Position numbers and translations under genes: made by a program. This document shows positions 46,723-56,593 of a stretch of 64,000 nt of DNA, one piece after another. The stretch is from Oceanospirillaceae bacterium (lineage in GTDB: Bacteria > Pseudomonadota > Gammaproteobacteria > Pseudomonadales > Oceanobacteraceae): contig PBQA01000013.1 in assembly GCA_002724925.1 (NCBI GenBank), positions 620,001-684,000 on the forward strand, written 5' to 3'. The notes under the pieces were generated by a model, which searched no databases, was not told the origin of the DNA, and worked only from the letters and a program-made list of their open reading frames with translations. Positions within the stretch are counted from its first letter, which is position 1; each line of letters opens with the position of its first letter.

Positions 46723-49338
46723 ATGCGTGACGCTCAACCGAAGGCGATTCAGTTAGCGGATTACCGCGCGCCTGCTTATGAAGTAACTGATACCCATCTT
46801 AAATTTGAATTAAACGATGGCTATACCCAGGTGCATTCTGTTCTGACCCTGAAACAGGTCGGTGAAGGAAACGAGCTCGTGCTCAACGGCCAGGACCTTG
46901 AGCTACTGAGCATCCGTCTCGATGGCAACGACCTGACAACCGATGATTATGTACTGGGTGATGAAACTCTGACGCTCAGTGGATTGGGCTCTTCGCATGA
47001 GTTGGCAATCTCTACGCAGATTTACCCCGAGAAAAATACGGCACTGGAAGGTTTGTATCGCTCCGGCGGCATGTACTGCACGCAGTGTGAGGCTGAAGGA
47101 TTCCGTCGTATTACTTACTACCCGGATCGCCCGGACGTGATGTCGGTCTTTACGACTGAAATTATCGCTGATGCTGAGCAGTTTCCAGTGTTACTGTCGA
47201 ACGGTAATCCGGTAAGCGAAAAAACCGAAGAGGGTAAGAAGCACGTTGTCTGGCATGACCCACACAAAAAGCCAGCTTACCTGTTTGCGTTAGTCGCGGG
47301 TGACCTGCAGGTTCGCGATGATCACTTCACGACCTGTTCGGGGCGCGAAGTGCTGTTGCGCATTTTCGTCGAGCCGCAAAACGTTGATAAAACAGAATAC
47401 GCGCTGGATGCCCTTAAGCGATCCATGCGTTGGGATGAAGAGGTTTACGGCCGCGAATACGATCTGGATATTTTCATGATTGTTGCTGTTGATGACTTCA
47501 ACATGGGGGCGATGGAAAACAAAGGTCTTAATATCTTTAACTCCTCCTGTGTTCTCGCTAATCCAGCAACCGCTACGGATGCGGCGTATCAGCGTATTGA
47601 AGCCATCGTTGCACATGAGTATTTCCACAACTGGTCGGGCAACCGTGTCACCTGTCGTGACTGGTTTCAGTTGAGTCTCAAAGAAGGCTTTACAGTTTTT
47701 CGGGATGCCTGTTTCTCCGCGGATATGAATTCACCGACCGTTAAACGAATTGAAGACGCCAGCATGCTGCGTACGGTTCAGTTCGCTGAAGATAGTGGGC
47801 CGATGGCACACCCGGTGCAGCCAGATTCGTACATCGAAATTTCGAACTTTTACACAGTGACCATTTATGAAAAAGGCGCTGAAATTGTTCGCATGCTGCA
47901 TAAAATTCTGGGTGCCGACGGTTTCTGCAAAGGCTCTGACCTCTACTTTGAGCGTCACGATGGTCAGGCTGTCACCATCAACGATTTTGTACAGGCGATG
48001 GAAGACGCCAATAGCGTCGACCTGAGTCAGTTCCGCTTGTGGTATAAACAATCAGGTACGCCGGTGGTCGAAGTCCTTACGCAGTACGATCATGCCGCAG
48101 AGCGTTTGACCATTAACCTGCGTCAAAGTACTCCGGATACTCCGGGGCAAACGAATAAAAAACCGCTGTGGATTCCTGTTCAGTTGGGGTTCATCGCACA
48201 CAGTGGCGAAGATATCGAGATTCGCCCGGATCAGCCGGACTTCTGGACCGAAGAGAGTCAGGTACTGCACTTTCGCGAAGCCGAGCAGACCTTTAGTTTT
48301 GGTGGCGTGATTGAAGAACCGGTTGTGTCACTGTTCCGGGATTTTTCTGCGCCGGTACGCATCAATTATCAGCACAGTCAGTCAGCGTTGCGTTTTATGT
48401 TGCAACACGACAGCGATGGCTTTAACCGCTGGGATGCTGGTCAGCAGCTGATGCTACACTGGATCGAGCTGGCCGAAAAGGGTCGCTTTAAGCTGGTAAA
48501 AGAGGATGTGGAAGCACTTCGGAGTGTGATCAGTGATGAGAGTCTTGATCCTGCGATGGTCGCTTACCTGTTGGCTCTTCCGTCAGAGGCGTATATCGCA
48601 GAAACGCGTAAATCCTATGATCCTGTTGCCATTCATAACGGCCGCGAGCAGGTGTTGTCTGCTGTGGCTGAGGCATTGAAAGAAGACTTTCAGGCGTGCT
48701 ACGAGCGTCTGAACATTGTGGCAGAATATCAGCCAGCACCCGCAGACATGGCGCGCCGTTCACTTAAAAACCTCGCGCTGTCGTTCTGGGCGCGGGCATC
48801 TGCGGATGGCGTCGCAGCGGCTAAGGCGCAGTTTACCAGCGCCGATAATATGACCGATCAGATGGCGGCGTTACGCGTACTTGTTACCTGTGGCGATGAA
48901 CCCGAAGCGCTGGAAGCACTGAATACCTTCTATGAACAGTGGAAACACGATTCATTGGTGGTTAATCAGTGGCTGACTGTACAGTGTGGATCATCACGTC
49001 TGGGTTCACCGGATCACATTGAGACAATGCTGGAGCACGAAGCATTTGATTGGCGCAACCCGAATAAAGTACGTTCAGTGATTGGCGCGTTCGCCAACCA
49101 GGCCCTGTGTCACTTCCACAGTGAGAATGGACGTGGTTATCGTCTTCTTTCAGACGCTGTTATCCGCCTGAACGCCAGCAACCCTCAGATTGCTTCACGA
49201 TTACTGACGCCACTGACCCGGTGGAAGCGTTTAGTGCCAAGTCAGTCACAATTGATGAAAGCTGAGTTGCAACGGATCATGGATAGCGGCAGTCTTTCGA
49301 AAGACGTGTACGAAGTTGTTAGCAAGAGTTTGGTTTAA
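46723..49338 (+). CDS. pepN: aminopeptidase N
   Basis: Zinc aminopeptidase of the M1 family, 871 residues, cytoplasmic, releasing N-terminal residues from peptides. GAMEN starts at residue 262 and HEYFHNWSGNR at H298, with the third zinc ligand Glu in LSLKEGFTVFRD; these positions nearly match E. coli PepN. It is the last gene of the nadK operon, one base after the DUF2797 stop. Confidence 0.97.
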   Translation: MRDAQPKAIQLADYRAPAYEVTDTHLKFELNDGYTQVHSVLTLKQVGEGNELVLNGQDLELLSIRLDGNDLTTDDYVLGDETLTLSGLGSSHELAISTQIYPEKNTALEGLYRSGGMYCTQCEAEGFRRITYYPDRPDVMSVFTTEIIADAEQFPVLLSNGNPVSEKTEEGKKHVVWHDPHKKPAYLFALVAGDLQVRDDHFTTCSGREVLLRIFVEPQNVDKTEYALDALKRSMRWDEEVYGREYDLDIFMIVAVDDFNMGAMENKGLNIFNSSCVLANPATATDAAYQRIEAIVAHEYFHNWSGNRVTCRDWFQLSLKEGFTVFRDACFSADMNSPTVKRIEDASMLRTVQFAEDSGPMAHPVQPDSYIEISNFYTVTIYEKGAEIVRMLHKILGADGFCKGSDLYFERHDGQAVTINDFVQAMEDANSVDLSQFRLWYKQSGTPVVEVLTQYDHAAERLTINLRQSTPDTPGQTNKKPLWIPVQLGFIAHSGEDIEIRPDQPDFWTEESQVLHFREAEQTFSFGGVIEEPVVSLFRDFSAPVRINYQHSQSALRFMLQHDSDGFNRWDAGQQLMLHWIELAEKGRFKLVKEDVEALRSVISDESLDPAMVAYLLALPSEAYIAETRKSYDPVAIHNGREQVLSAVAEALKEDFQACYERLNIVAEYQPAPADMARRSLKNLALSFWARASADGVAAAKAQFTSADNMTDQMAALRVLVTCGDEPEALEALNTFYEQWKHDSLVVNQWLTVQCGSSRLGSPDHIETMLEHEAFDWRNPNKVRSVIGAFANQALCHFHSENGRGYRLLSDAVIRLNASNPQIASRLLTPLTRWKRLVPSQSQLMKAELQRIMDSGSLSKDVYEVVSKSLV

Positions 49339-49352
49339 GGAAAACTGATCTG

Positions 49353-50762
49353 ATGGATCTTTCAGGTGTCATCCGTGTAAAACGCGGTTCCTCATTGCTT
49401 GCCACGCTATGCGTGGCGGGTGGTATGTTTGTGTCTCAGGCCTATGCCTCTGTCTCAGTTTCTGAAGCCGAACGGCTTAAGTCTGTCCTCACTCCCATGG
49501 GTGGGCAGCGCGAGGGCAACGGTCGTGATATTCCCCCATGGCGGGGTGGACTGACTCTGCCGCCGGTTGAATACAAAGAGCCAGGGCAACATCACCCTGA
49601 TCCATTTCCGGACGACCAGCCTCTGTTTACTGTGACTGCTCAGAACATGAATCAGTACAGCAATAATCTGACAGAAGGGCAGAAAGAGATGTTCAGGACA
49701 TACCCTGACACCTTCAAAATGCCCGTATACCAGACTCGTCGTACCGCAGCGGCACCTGAGTGGGTGTATGAAAACACCTATAAGAATGCGTTACGCGCCG
49801 AATTGGCCGACGGTGGTAACTCGCTTCTTTATTCGTACGCGGGTATTCCGTTCCCCATCCTGAGTGATAATAAAAATCAGGCGGGTGTTCAGGCGGTCTG
49901 GAATCACATTACTCGCTGGCGTGGCACCTACCTGCAGCTGCAGGCTTCAGAGGTTGCAGTTCATCAGGACGGCAAATTCACACCGACTACGGTAGAGCAA
50001 CAGGTTGAATTCAACTACTACCGTCAGGATAAAACGATTGAAGAGCTGGATAACTTACTTTTCTATTATCTGTCTGTGACCAAAGCACCAGCGCGTCTCG
50101 CTGGTGGTGCGGTACTGGTCCATGAACCTCTTAACCAGGCAAACGATGCCCGGCAGGCTTGGGGTTACAACGCTGGTCAGCGTCGTGTACGTCGTGCCCC
50201 TAACCTTGCGTACGACACGCCTATTGCCGCTGCCGATGGCTTACGCTATGCCGACGACACGGACATTTATAACGGTTCGCCGGACCGCTATAACTGGAAA
50301 CTTATCGATAAACGCGAAATTTACATTCCATACAATAACTATCGTCTCACCTCGAATGAGGCAAGTTACAACGATATTCTGCGCCCAGGGCATCTCAACC
50401 CAGAATACACCCGCTATGAAAAACATCGTGTCTGGGTCGTTGAAGGTACGCTTAAAGATGGTATGAGGCATGTTTACAGCAAAAGAGTGTTCTATATTGA
50501 TGAAGATACCTGGAGCATTGCGGTAGCAGATCAGTACGATATGAATGGCCAGTTGTGGCGTGTGAGCATGGCCTATATTAAGACGTATTATGAGCTACCG
50601 GTGACCTGGACTGGCATGGATGTGTTCCATGATCTTCTCGACCGCCGCTACCATGTACAGGGCTTGATGAACGAAGAGCCCGAAGAAATTGACTACAGTA
50701 ACCCACCTCCGGGTGACCGTTACTTCACACCGGCTGAATTGCGTCGACGCGGACGCCGATAA
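49353..50762 (+). CDS. DUF1329 periplasmic/outer-membrane-associated protein
   Basis: Exported protein of 469 residues with a signal peptide (helix about 15-30, cleavage after SQAYA). DUF1329 pattern: NKNQAGVQAVWNH, RWRGTYLQ, and YSKRVFYIDEDTWSIAVADQYD. DUF1329 proteins resemble the LolA/LolB/LppX fold and are usually encoded with DUF1302 porins, YCF48-like proteins and MMPL exporters, implying movement of hydrophobic molecules. The YCF48 and MMPL genes follow here. It is probably the first gene of that functional set, though 156 bp and two palindromes separate it from them. Confidence 0.87.
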   Translation: MDLSGVIRVKRGSSLLATLCVAGGMFVSQAYASVSVSEAERLKSVLTPMGGQREGNGRDIPPWRGGLTLPPVEYKEPGQHHPDPFPDDQPLFTVTAQNMNQYSNNLTEGQKEMFRTYPDTFKMPVYQTRRTAAAPEWVYENTYKNALRAELADGGNSLLYSYAGIPFPILSDNKNQAGVQAVWNHITRWRGTYLQLQASEVAVHQDGKFTPTTVEQQVEFNYYRQDKTIEELDNLLFYYLSVTKAPARLAGGAVLVHEPLNQANDARQAWGYNAGQRRVRRAPNLAYDTPIAAADGLRYADDTDIYNGSPDRYNWKLIDKREIYIPYNNYRLTSNEASYNDILRPGHLNPEYTRYEKHRVWVVEGTLKDGMRHVYSKRVFYIDEDTWSIAVADQYDMNGQLWRVSMAYIKTYYELPVTWTGMDVFHDLLDRRYHVQGLMNEEPEEIDYSNPPPGDRYFTPAELRRRGRR

Positions 50763-50826
50763 CACCTCCCCGGTAATTTTCACTGTCAAGGGGGCGTAGC
50801 AGTAAGGTGCGGGAAGCGCCAGTTTG

Positions 50827-50884
50827 GTTACATAACGTAACAAGAGCGTGTTAGTCAGTGGTAGGGCTGTCCGCTAGACTAGCG
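50827..50884. promoter_or_regulatory. two palindromes upstream of the YCF48-MMPL operon
   Basis: GTTAC-ATAAC-GTAAC (50827-50841) and CGCTAG-A-CTAGCG (50872-50884) are both perfect inverted repeats, 30 bases apart, within the 156-bp gap before the YCF48-like gene. The gap ends in an AT-rich TAATAATGCTAATAATAC stretch suited to a -10 region. Both could be operators. Confidence 0.5.
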
Positions 50885-50918
50885 CCGCTTTAATAATGCT
50901 AATAATACGGGGTTTTAT

Positions 50919-52136
50919 ATGTTTTCTGATTTGGTCAGGCCATGGGCAGGCAACCAAAAGAGCGGGCTAAGCCTCCTCTCGGGTCTGTTCATTAGCGGGG
51001 CTCTGGCTACATCAACCGGAGCATTCGCAGAGTGGCAGGATCCTCTCCAGACACCTGCAATGTCGTCCGACAAGGCGCATGAATCATTGTTACTTGATGT
51101 TACAGATCGTGGTCAAGCGCTTGTCAGTGTTGGTGCCTACGGCCACGCTATCGTTTCAACAGACAACGGCTTCACCTGGAGTCAGGGTAGCGTTCCTGTA
51201 ACCACAACCTTAACTTCCGTTGATTTTGCTGATGAACAGAATGGCTGGGCTGTCGGCCATGACGGCGTGATTCTCAACACGATGGACGGTGGATCAAACT
51301 GGACGAAACAGTTTGACGGCTTCAAAGCCAATGAAGCGATGCTGAGGTCGGCACGGAATAACCTGACAAATGCGGAAGAGCGCTTAGAAGCAATTCAGGA
51401 AACGGGCTCCGATATGGATGTAGAGCAGGCCATGACTGCTCTGGAGAATGCAGAATTTGCATTTCAGGATGCTGAGTACGATCTCGAAACTGGCTCGACC
51501 AAACCCTTCCTTGATGTGTATTTCTGGTCAGCGAGAGAAGGTATTGCAGTCGGTGCGTACGGGATGGCCTTCCAGACGATGGACGGTGGCAATGAGTGGT
51601 TTGAAATCAGTTCAAGACTGCCAAACCCGAATCGCTTGCACCTCAACGCAATTACCCGCGTCGGCGAACGCTCACTGACAATTGTCGGTGAAATGGGGCT
51701 TATGCTTCGATCAGACGACATGGGTGAAACCTGGGTTGGTCAGTCAGCACCTTACGACGGCTCTCTTTTTGGATTGCTCGATGAAGGGGATACCCAGATT
51801 CTTTTCGCTCTGCGCGGACACACCTACCGCTCCGATGATGACGGCATTACCTGGCAAGTGCTCGATACCGGTTCTGAGCAAACTCTGCTGGGAGGTTTCA
51901 GTTCAGATCGAGGTGCGATGCTAGTCGGAAACGGCGGTAGCGTGGTGACGCTGAACGCTCAGCTATCAGGAGCAGAATCGACAATCATCGCTGGCCGCAA
52001 AGGCGCAGCATCAGTTATTCGCAGTGAAGCCGGGCATTTCGTTATTGCCGGCGACGCTGGCATTCAATTGGTAAGCAGAGAGGGCAAATTGTTGCAACGT
52101 CAGGCAGAAATGAGCGGGGAGAAAGGCAATGAGTGA
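50919..52136 (+). CDS. YCF48-like beta-propeller protein
   Basis: Exported protein of 405 residues: signal peptide (about 18-37, ending AFA), then BNR/YCF48 repeats recognised by DNGFTWSQG, DGGSNWTKQ, DGGNEWFEI, DMGETWVGQ and DDGITWQVL. Between the second and third repeats (about residues 133-183) sits a charged helical segment predicted as a coiled-coil hairpin. The propeller probably serves as a periplasmic scaffold for the MMPL exporter, whose ATG overlaps this gene by 8 bp. The YCF48 name comes from a photosystem II assembly factor, but no photosynthesis is implied. Confidence 0.88.
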   Translation: MFSDLVRPWAGNQKSGLSLLSGLFISGALATSTGAFAEWQDPLQTPAMSSDKAHESLLLDVTDRGQALVSVGAYGHAIVSTDNGFTWSQGSVPVTTTLTSVDFADEQNGWAVGHDGVILNTMDGGSNWTKQFDGFKANEAMLRSARNNLTNAEERLEAIQETGSDMDVEQAMTALENAEFAFQDAEYDLETGSTKPFLDVYFWSAREGIAVGAYGMAFQTMDGGNEWFEISSRLPNPNRLHLNAITRVGERSLTIVGEMGLMLRSDDMGETWVGQSAPYDGSLFGLLDEGDTQILFALRGHTYRSDDDGITWQVLDTGSEQTLLGGFSSDRGAMLVGNGGSVVTLNAQLSGAESTIIAGRKGAASVIRSEAGHFVIAGDAGIQLVSREGKLLQRQAEMSGEKGNE

Positions 52137-54612
52137 ACAGAAGCACCATTACTCCTCTGAGCCAGAGCACTACATTCTGTCTTCAGAATCGGAGCCGTTT
52201 CTTGAACGCCTGATCTTTAACAATCGCTCGCTGGTCATCGTCGTACTGATGGCCCTGACTGCGTTATTTGGCTATGGCCTGAGTAAGGTTACGCTGGATG
52301 CCAGTATCGAAAAGTATATCCCTCTGAACCACGAGTACATCCAGAACTACCTTGTTCATAAAGATGAGATGAAAAGTGGTGTAGCCAACGTAAAAATTGC
52401 TGTCGAAACAACTGACGGTGACATTTTTACCCAGGACTACATGGATACTCTGAGTAAAATCAGTGACGAAATCTTTTTCGTTAAGGGTGTCGACCGCTCC
52501 GGAATGGAGTCTCTCTGGACACCGAACGTCCGTTGGATGGAAGTGACCGAGGAAGGTTTTCAGGGCGGCCCGGTTATTCCGAGCACCTATGATGGTTCTC
52601 CTGACAGCCTCGAACAGGTTCGTCAGAATGTCTTGAAGTCGGGTCAGGTTGGTCGTCTGGTAGCGAACAACTTTGAGTCTTCGATCATCAATGTACCGCT
52701 GGTTGAGTACAACCCGGACACAGGTGAAAAGCTGAGCTACGCAACCTTCAGTGCTGATCTTGAAGAGAAAATCCGTAGTAAATACGGCAGTGATCAGTAC
52801 CGCATATACATCACGGGTACACCGAAAAAACTGGGTGATCTGTTAGAAGGTGCGCAATCCATTGCGCTCTTCTTCCTCGCTGCCATGGTGATGACCGCCA
52901 TTCTGCTGTATCTCTACTCCCGTTGTATTCGCGGTACCATTGTTCCTATTGTGGCGTCTCTTATCGCGGTTGTCTGGCAGTTAGGGTCACTGGCTCTGCT
53001 GGGTTTTACCATTGATCTCTATTCTGTTCTGGTACCTTTCCTGGTGTTTGCGATTGGTATCAGCCACGGTGTTCAGATCATTAACGGCATTGCGATTGAA
53101 TCTGGCAAAGGTGCTTCGCCGGTGCAGGCGGCCCGCCATGCATTCCGTGGTCTGTACGTGCCGGGCATGTTGGCTCTCCTGAGTGACGCGATTGGCTTCT
53201 TGACGCTGCTCTTTATCGATGTTGGCGTTATTCAGGAACTGGCGATCGCTGCGAGTGTGGGGGTTGCCATGATCATTGTGACCAACCTGGTCCTGTTGCC
53301 TGTGATTATGTCTTATATAGGTATCAGTCAGCCGGGTATCGATCATGCTTACAAAGCATCTCAGAGCAAAGCGCCGGTATGGCGTGGTCTTTCTGCATTT
53401 GCCAGCCGCAAGGTTGCACCGTTCCCAATCGCGATTGCTATCGCAATGGGGATTGGCGGTTACTATTACAGCCAGGACCTGAAAATTGGGGACCTTGATA
53501 AAGGTGCACCAGAACTTCGTGCCGACAGTCGTTACAACAAAGACAACGCCTTCATGGTTGGGAATTACTCCACCAGTTCTGACGTATTCGTGGTGATGGT
53601 CGAAACGGCGCCTGAGCGTTGTAACGCCTACAAAGTTATGGACGCTATGGATCGTTTCATGTGGTACATGGAGAACGTACCGGGAGTGCAGTCGGCGACC
53701 TCACTGGTGACAGTCTCTAAACTGGTCACCAAATCGATGAACGAAGGCAACCTGAACTGGTCAGCGCTGTCACGAAACCAGACGGTTCTGAACACCTCAA
53801 TTCAACGTGCACCGGGCGCACTGCTGAATTCCGATTGCTCAATGGCACCAGTCATTATCTATCTGAATGATCACAAAGCCGAGACGCTCGAAACGGTTGT
53901 TGCCGCTGTCGAAAACTTCAAAGACAGCTACGACGATGACGTCGATATGAAATTTTATGGCTATCGCTACAACGAACTTGAACAGGCCATCGAAGACGGT
54001 GAAATCGATTCAGTGCCAGTTCGCTTCCAGTTAGCTTCGGGTAACGCGGGTATTGAAGCTGCGACGAATCAGGTCATCGCAGATGCGCAGGGCACCATGC
54101 TGATCTTCGTTTACGTGGTGGTCTTTGTTCTCTGCTTTATAACCTTCCGTAGCTTACGGGCGGTTGCCTGTATTCTCATTCCGTTGGCGTTAACCTCCAT
54201 TCTGAGTCAGGCGCTGATGACGTACCTGGATATCGGTGTGAAGGTGGCAACGCTGCCAGTGATTGCGCTGGGTGTCGGTATCGGTGTCGATTACGGCATT
54301 TATATCTACAACCGCCTTGAAGTTATGATCCTCGCAGGTAAGTCGATGCAGGAGGCCTTTTTCGAAACCCTTCGCTCGACGGGTAAGGCAGTAAGCTTTA
54401 CTGGTGTCACTCTGGCCATTGGTGTCGCTACATGGATGCTGTCGCCGATTAAGTTCCAGGCCGACATGGGTATCCTGCTGACCTTTATGTTCCTCTGGAA
54501 TATGTTAGGCGCACTGATTCTGTTACCTGCGTTGGCCAGCTTCCTGCTTAAACCAGAGAGCATGTTGGCGCGCCACAAGGAAAAGCACGGTGATGTCCCG
54601 CCAGCGGGATAA
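52129..54612 (+). CDS. MMPL/RND-family lipid exporter
   Basis: Inner-membrane transporter of 827 residues with two sets of helices and two periplasmic domains. Sterol-sensing-like helices around 242-400 include LVPFLVFAIGISHGVQIINGIA; the second set (about 645-800) includes ALGVGIGVDYGIYIYNRLEVM. It overlaps the YCF48 gene by 8 bp, so the two act together. This group co-occurs with DUF1329 and is associated with export of hydrophobic compounds; the substrate here is unknown. Followed by a strong terminator. Confidence 0.9.
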   Translation: MSEQKHHYSSEPEHYILSSESEPFLERLIFNNRSLVIVVLMALTALFGYGLSKVTLDASIEKYIPLNHEYIQNYLVHKDEMKSGVANVKIAVETTDGDIFTQDYMDTLSKISDEIFFVKGVDRSGMESLWTPNVRWMEVTEEGFQGGPVIPSTYDGSPDSLEQVRQNVLKSGQVGRLVANNFESSIINVPLVEYNPDTGEKLSYATFSADLEEKIRSKYGSDQYRIYITGTPKKLGDLLEGAQSIALFFLAAMVMTAILLYLYSRCIRGTIVPIVASLIAVVWQLGSLALLGFTIDLYSVLVPFLVFAIGISHGVQIINGIAIESGKGASPVQAARHAFRGLYVPGMLALLSDAIGFLTLLFIDVGVIQELAIAASVGVAMIIVTNLVLLPVIMSYIGISQPGIDHAYKASQSKAPVWRGLSAFASRKVAPFPIAIAIAMGIGGYYYSQDLKIGDLDKGAPELRADSRYNKDNAFMVGNYSTSSDVFVVMVETAPERCNAYKVMDAMDRFMWYMENVPGVQSATSLVTVSKLVTKSMNEGNLNWSALSRNQTVLNTSIQRAPGALLNSDCSMAPVIIYLNDHKAETLETVVAAVENFKDSYDDDVDMKFYGYRYNELEQAIEDGEIDSVPVRFQLASGNAGIEAATNQVIADAQGTMLIFVYVVVFVLCFITFRSLRAVACILIPLALTSILSQALMTYLDIGVKVATLPVIALGVGIGVDYGIYIYNRLEVMILAGKSMQEAFFETLRSTGKAVSFTGVTLAIGVATWMLSPIKFQADMGILLTFMFLWNMLGALILLPALASFLLKPESMLARHKEKHGDVPPAG

Positions 54613-54636
54613 TATCGCTGAAAGCAGGTAAACTAA

Positions 54637-54675
54637 TGCCCCTGACAGAGTCTCTGTTCAGGGGCATTTTTTTAG
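54637..54675 (+). terminator. terminator of the YCF48-MMPL operon
   Basis: TGCCCCTGA pairs with TCAGGGGCA around a loop that itself has ACAGAG/CTCTGT complementarity, followed by TTTTTTT. Confidence 0.92.
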
Positions 54676-54699
54676 CGTTAATTTGTCATTGGAGTGAAA

Positions 54700-55557
54700 A
54701 TGAAAAGTCCGCTTGGCCTGGAAGCCAGAATCCCGGTATTCGAATTGTTCAAAGATGCGCTGTTTTTACTGTGGGCTAAGCGCGCGCGTCTTTTCAGTAT
54801 GTTTCTTCCAATTATTGTCGTTCTCGTCGTATTAGATCGCTACAGCGCTGCGATTACTGAACCTATCATTGCCGCGATGGGACAAGAGGGAGCAGAGATG
54901 CAGATGGGTTTCCCCATCGAGTTCTGGATTGTCACGGGTATCTCCATGCTTTTGAGCATCCTGTTGGCGACGACCGTTCATCGCTTTACGCTTCAGGATG
55001 CATCTCACTGGCCAAGTAATGCTTTACGTATACCAAACCGTTCCGACTGGCGTTATTTGTTACGCTCGCTGCAGCTTATTTTTGTCTCTGCTGGAGCAGG
55101 GTTGGGCGTGACTATTGTGGCTATGGTTATTCTGGGTATTGTGACCGGTGCCGGTGATCCCGCTGCTATGCAAAAAGTGGTTGGGCTGGCGTTTATTCCG
55201 GCATTTATGCTGATGCTTTATATTCTCGCGCGGCTGTCGATTACATTGCCAGAGATCGCCATCGGTACAGAAGGCTCTGATCTTGGGCGCGCCTGGAGAA
55301 TGAGCAAAGGTAATGGCACGCGTCTCGTTATCGTAGCCCTGGTTTTGCCTTTGGTGGTCAATCTGCCATTTTTCCTACTGGTATCACTGGATAATGTTGC
55401 TACAAATCTCATCGCTGCGTTTGGCATCTACAGCATGACACTGATATCAATCACGGTACTCTCTCTGAGTTACCAGTTCCTGCTTGAGTTTTACGAGCCG
55501 GGTGATGGCGAAGAGGTCACTCCTGAGACGGATGACAACGACGGCATGGATGCCTGA
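54700..55557 (+). CDS. hypothetical polytopic membrane protein
   Basis: Inner-membrane protein of 285 residues from the ATG at 54700 (TTGGAG five bases upstream; a GTG at 54694 overlaps that site). About six hydrophobic helices lie at about 35-52, 72-92, 122-150, 165-185, 210-232 and 235-260. An acidic tail ends the protein. No family recognised beyond YciC-like length and layout. Six bases separate it from the following AraC gene. Confidence 0.72.
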   Translation: MKSPLGLEARIPVFELFKDALFLLWAKRARLFSMFLPIIVVLVVLDRYSAAITEPIIAAMGQEGAEMQMGFPIEFWIVTGISMLLSILLATTVHRFTLQDASHWPSNALRIPNRSDWRYLLRSLQLIFVSAGAGLGVTIVAMVILGIVTGAGDPAAMQKVVGLAFIPAFMLMLYILARLSITLPEIAIGTEGSDLGRAWRMSKGNGTRLVIVALVLPLVVNLPFFLLVSLDNVATNLIAAFGIYSMTLISITVLSLSYQFLLEFYEPGDGEEVTPETDDNDGMDA

Positions 55558-55563
55558 TCAAAT

Positions 55564-56580
55564 ATGAAGCTGGGTGATCTGAGCATTACCTACGTCGAGG
55601 TGATCGCATGCACCATGCGTACCCTCGGTGCTGACCCGGATGCGCTTCTGGGTCAGTACAACATTCTTCCTGAAACCCTTGCATCGCCTGATACCCGAAT
55701 CAGTATTCCACGCTTTATGCGTATCGGACACGATGCGATCCAGCAGACCCGCGCCCCCTGGTTTGGTTTAGAAATGGGTCGTAATACCTGGCCAGCTCAG
55801 TTAGGGCTAGCGGGGCTGGTTGCCATGACGGCGCCAGATCTGCGTCGTGCCTGTCAGGCAATCGCTGGCTTTGAATTGCTGTCGAGCTTCAACGCGCGTG
55901 GTGCGAGTTCGTTCTCGTTGGAAGAGGGGAAGCCTGCACTTAAGTTCTACTCTGTGAGCCCCTACAACGCTTACAACCTGTTTGTGGTTGACTCTGTACT
56001 ATCTAGTTGGGCGCATATCCTGAGCTCGATCAGTGGCCAGAAAGAGGGAATACTCGAAGCGGTGGATATCGAGTTCTCGGACCCCGGTTACGCCGATATG
56101 TACCGTCGTTACTTCAAGTGCCCGGTGAATTTTGGCGCGGGCTCGAATCGGTTAGTGCTTCAAAATGAGGCACTGAAGCTACCCGTGATCCAAAGTTGCC
56201 ACTCTGTCCACGAAGGTTTGAAGCGTCAGGCGGAACGTGAGTTAGACAGGGTGAGACTGGGCCTTAGTGTGACAGAGCAGGTTGCTCGTACTCTGGCGCC
56301 CCTGTTGGACGGTGAAACTCCAGAGTTGAGAAAGGTGGCCAGTCGCCTCAATATGGCGCCCTGGACGCTGCGCAGACGCCTTCAGGCCGAAGGAAAGACC
56401 TATCAGGATGTACTCAACGCAACGCGCAGAGATCTGGCTGTGAGTTATATCAGGGATACGTCACTGACGTTGGGGGAAATAGCGTATTTGCTGGGGTTTG
56501 GTTCTGCTGCGGCATTCCAGCGCGCATTCAGGCGCTGGACCGGCGAGGCGCCGGGCCGCTATAGGGAAAACTGCCGCTAG
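55564..56580 (+). CDS. AraC-family transcriptional regulator
   Basis: Regulator of 338 residues. N-terminal arabinose-binding-like domain (about 15-215, starting ITYVEVIACTMRTLG) and a C-terminal double helix-turn-helix (ASRLNMAPWTLRRRLQAEGK and LTLGEIAYLLGFGSAAAFQR, ending FRRWTGEAPGRYR). It is the third OruR-like AraC protein in the window. It is close behind a membrane protein and an MMPL operon that it may regulate (inference). Confidence 0.88.
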   Translation: MKLGDLSITYVEVIACTMRTLGADPDALLGQYNILPETLASPDTRISIPRFMRIGHDAIQQTRAPWFGLEMGRNTWPAQLGLAGLVAMTAPDLRRACQAIAGFELLSSFNARGASSFSLEEGKPALKFYSVSPYNAYNLFVVDSVLSSWAHILSSISGQKEGILEAVDIEFSDPGYADMYRRYFKCPVNFGAGSNRLVLQNEALKLPVIQSCHSVHEGLKRQAERELDRVRLGLSVTEQVARTLAPLLDGETPELRKVASRLNMAPWTLRRRLQAEGKTYQDVLNATRRDLAVSYIRDTSLTLGEIAYLLGFGSAAAFQRAFRRWTGEAPGRYRENCR

Positions 56581-56593
56581 GGCAGAGCCGCAG

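Noticed and set aside
50919-52136. Photosystem II assembly factor
   Set aside because: The YCF48 name is historical; there are no photosynthesis genes and the partner is an MMPL exporter.
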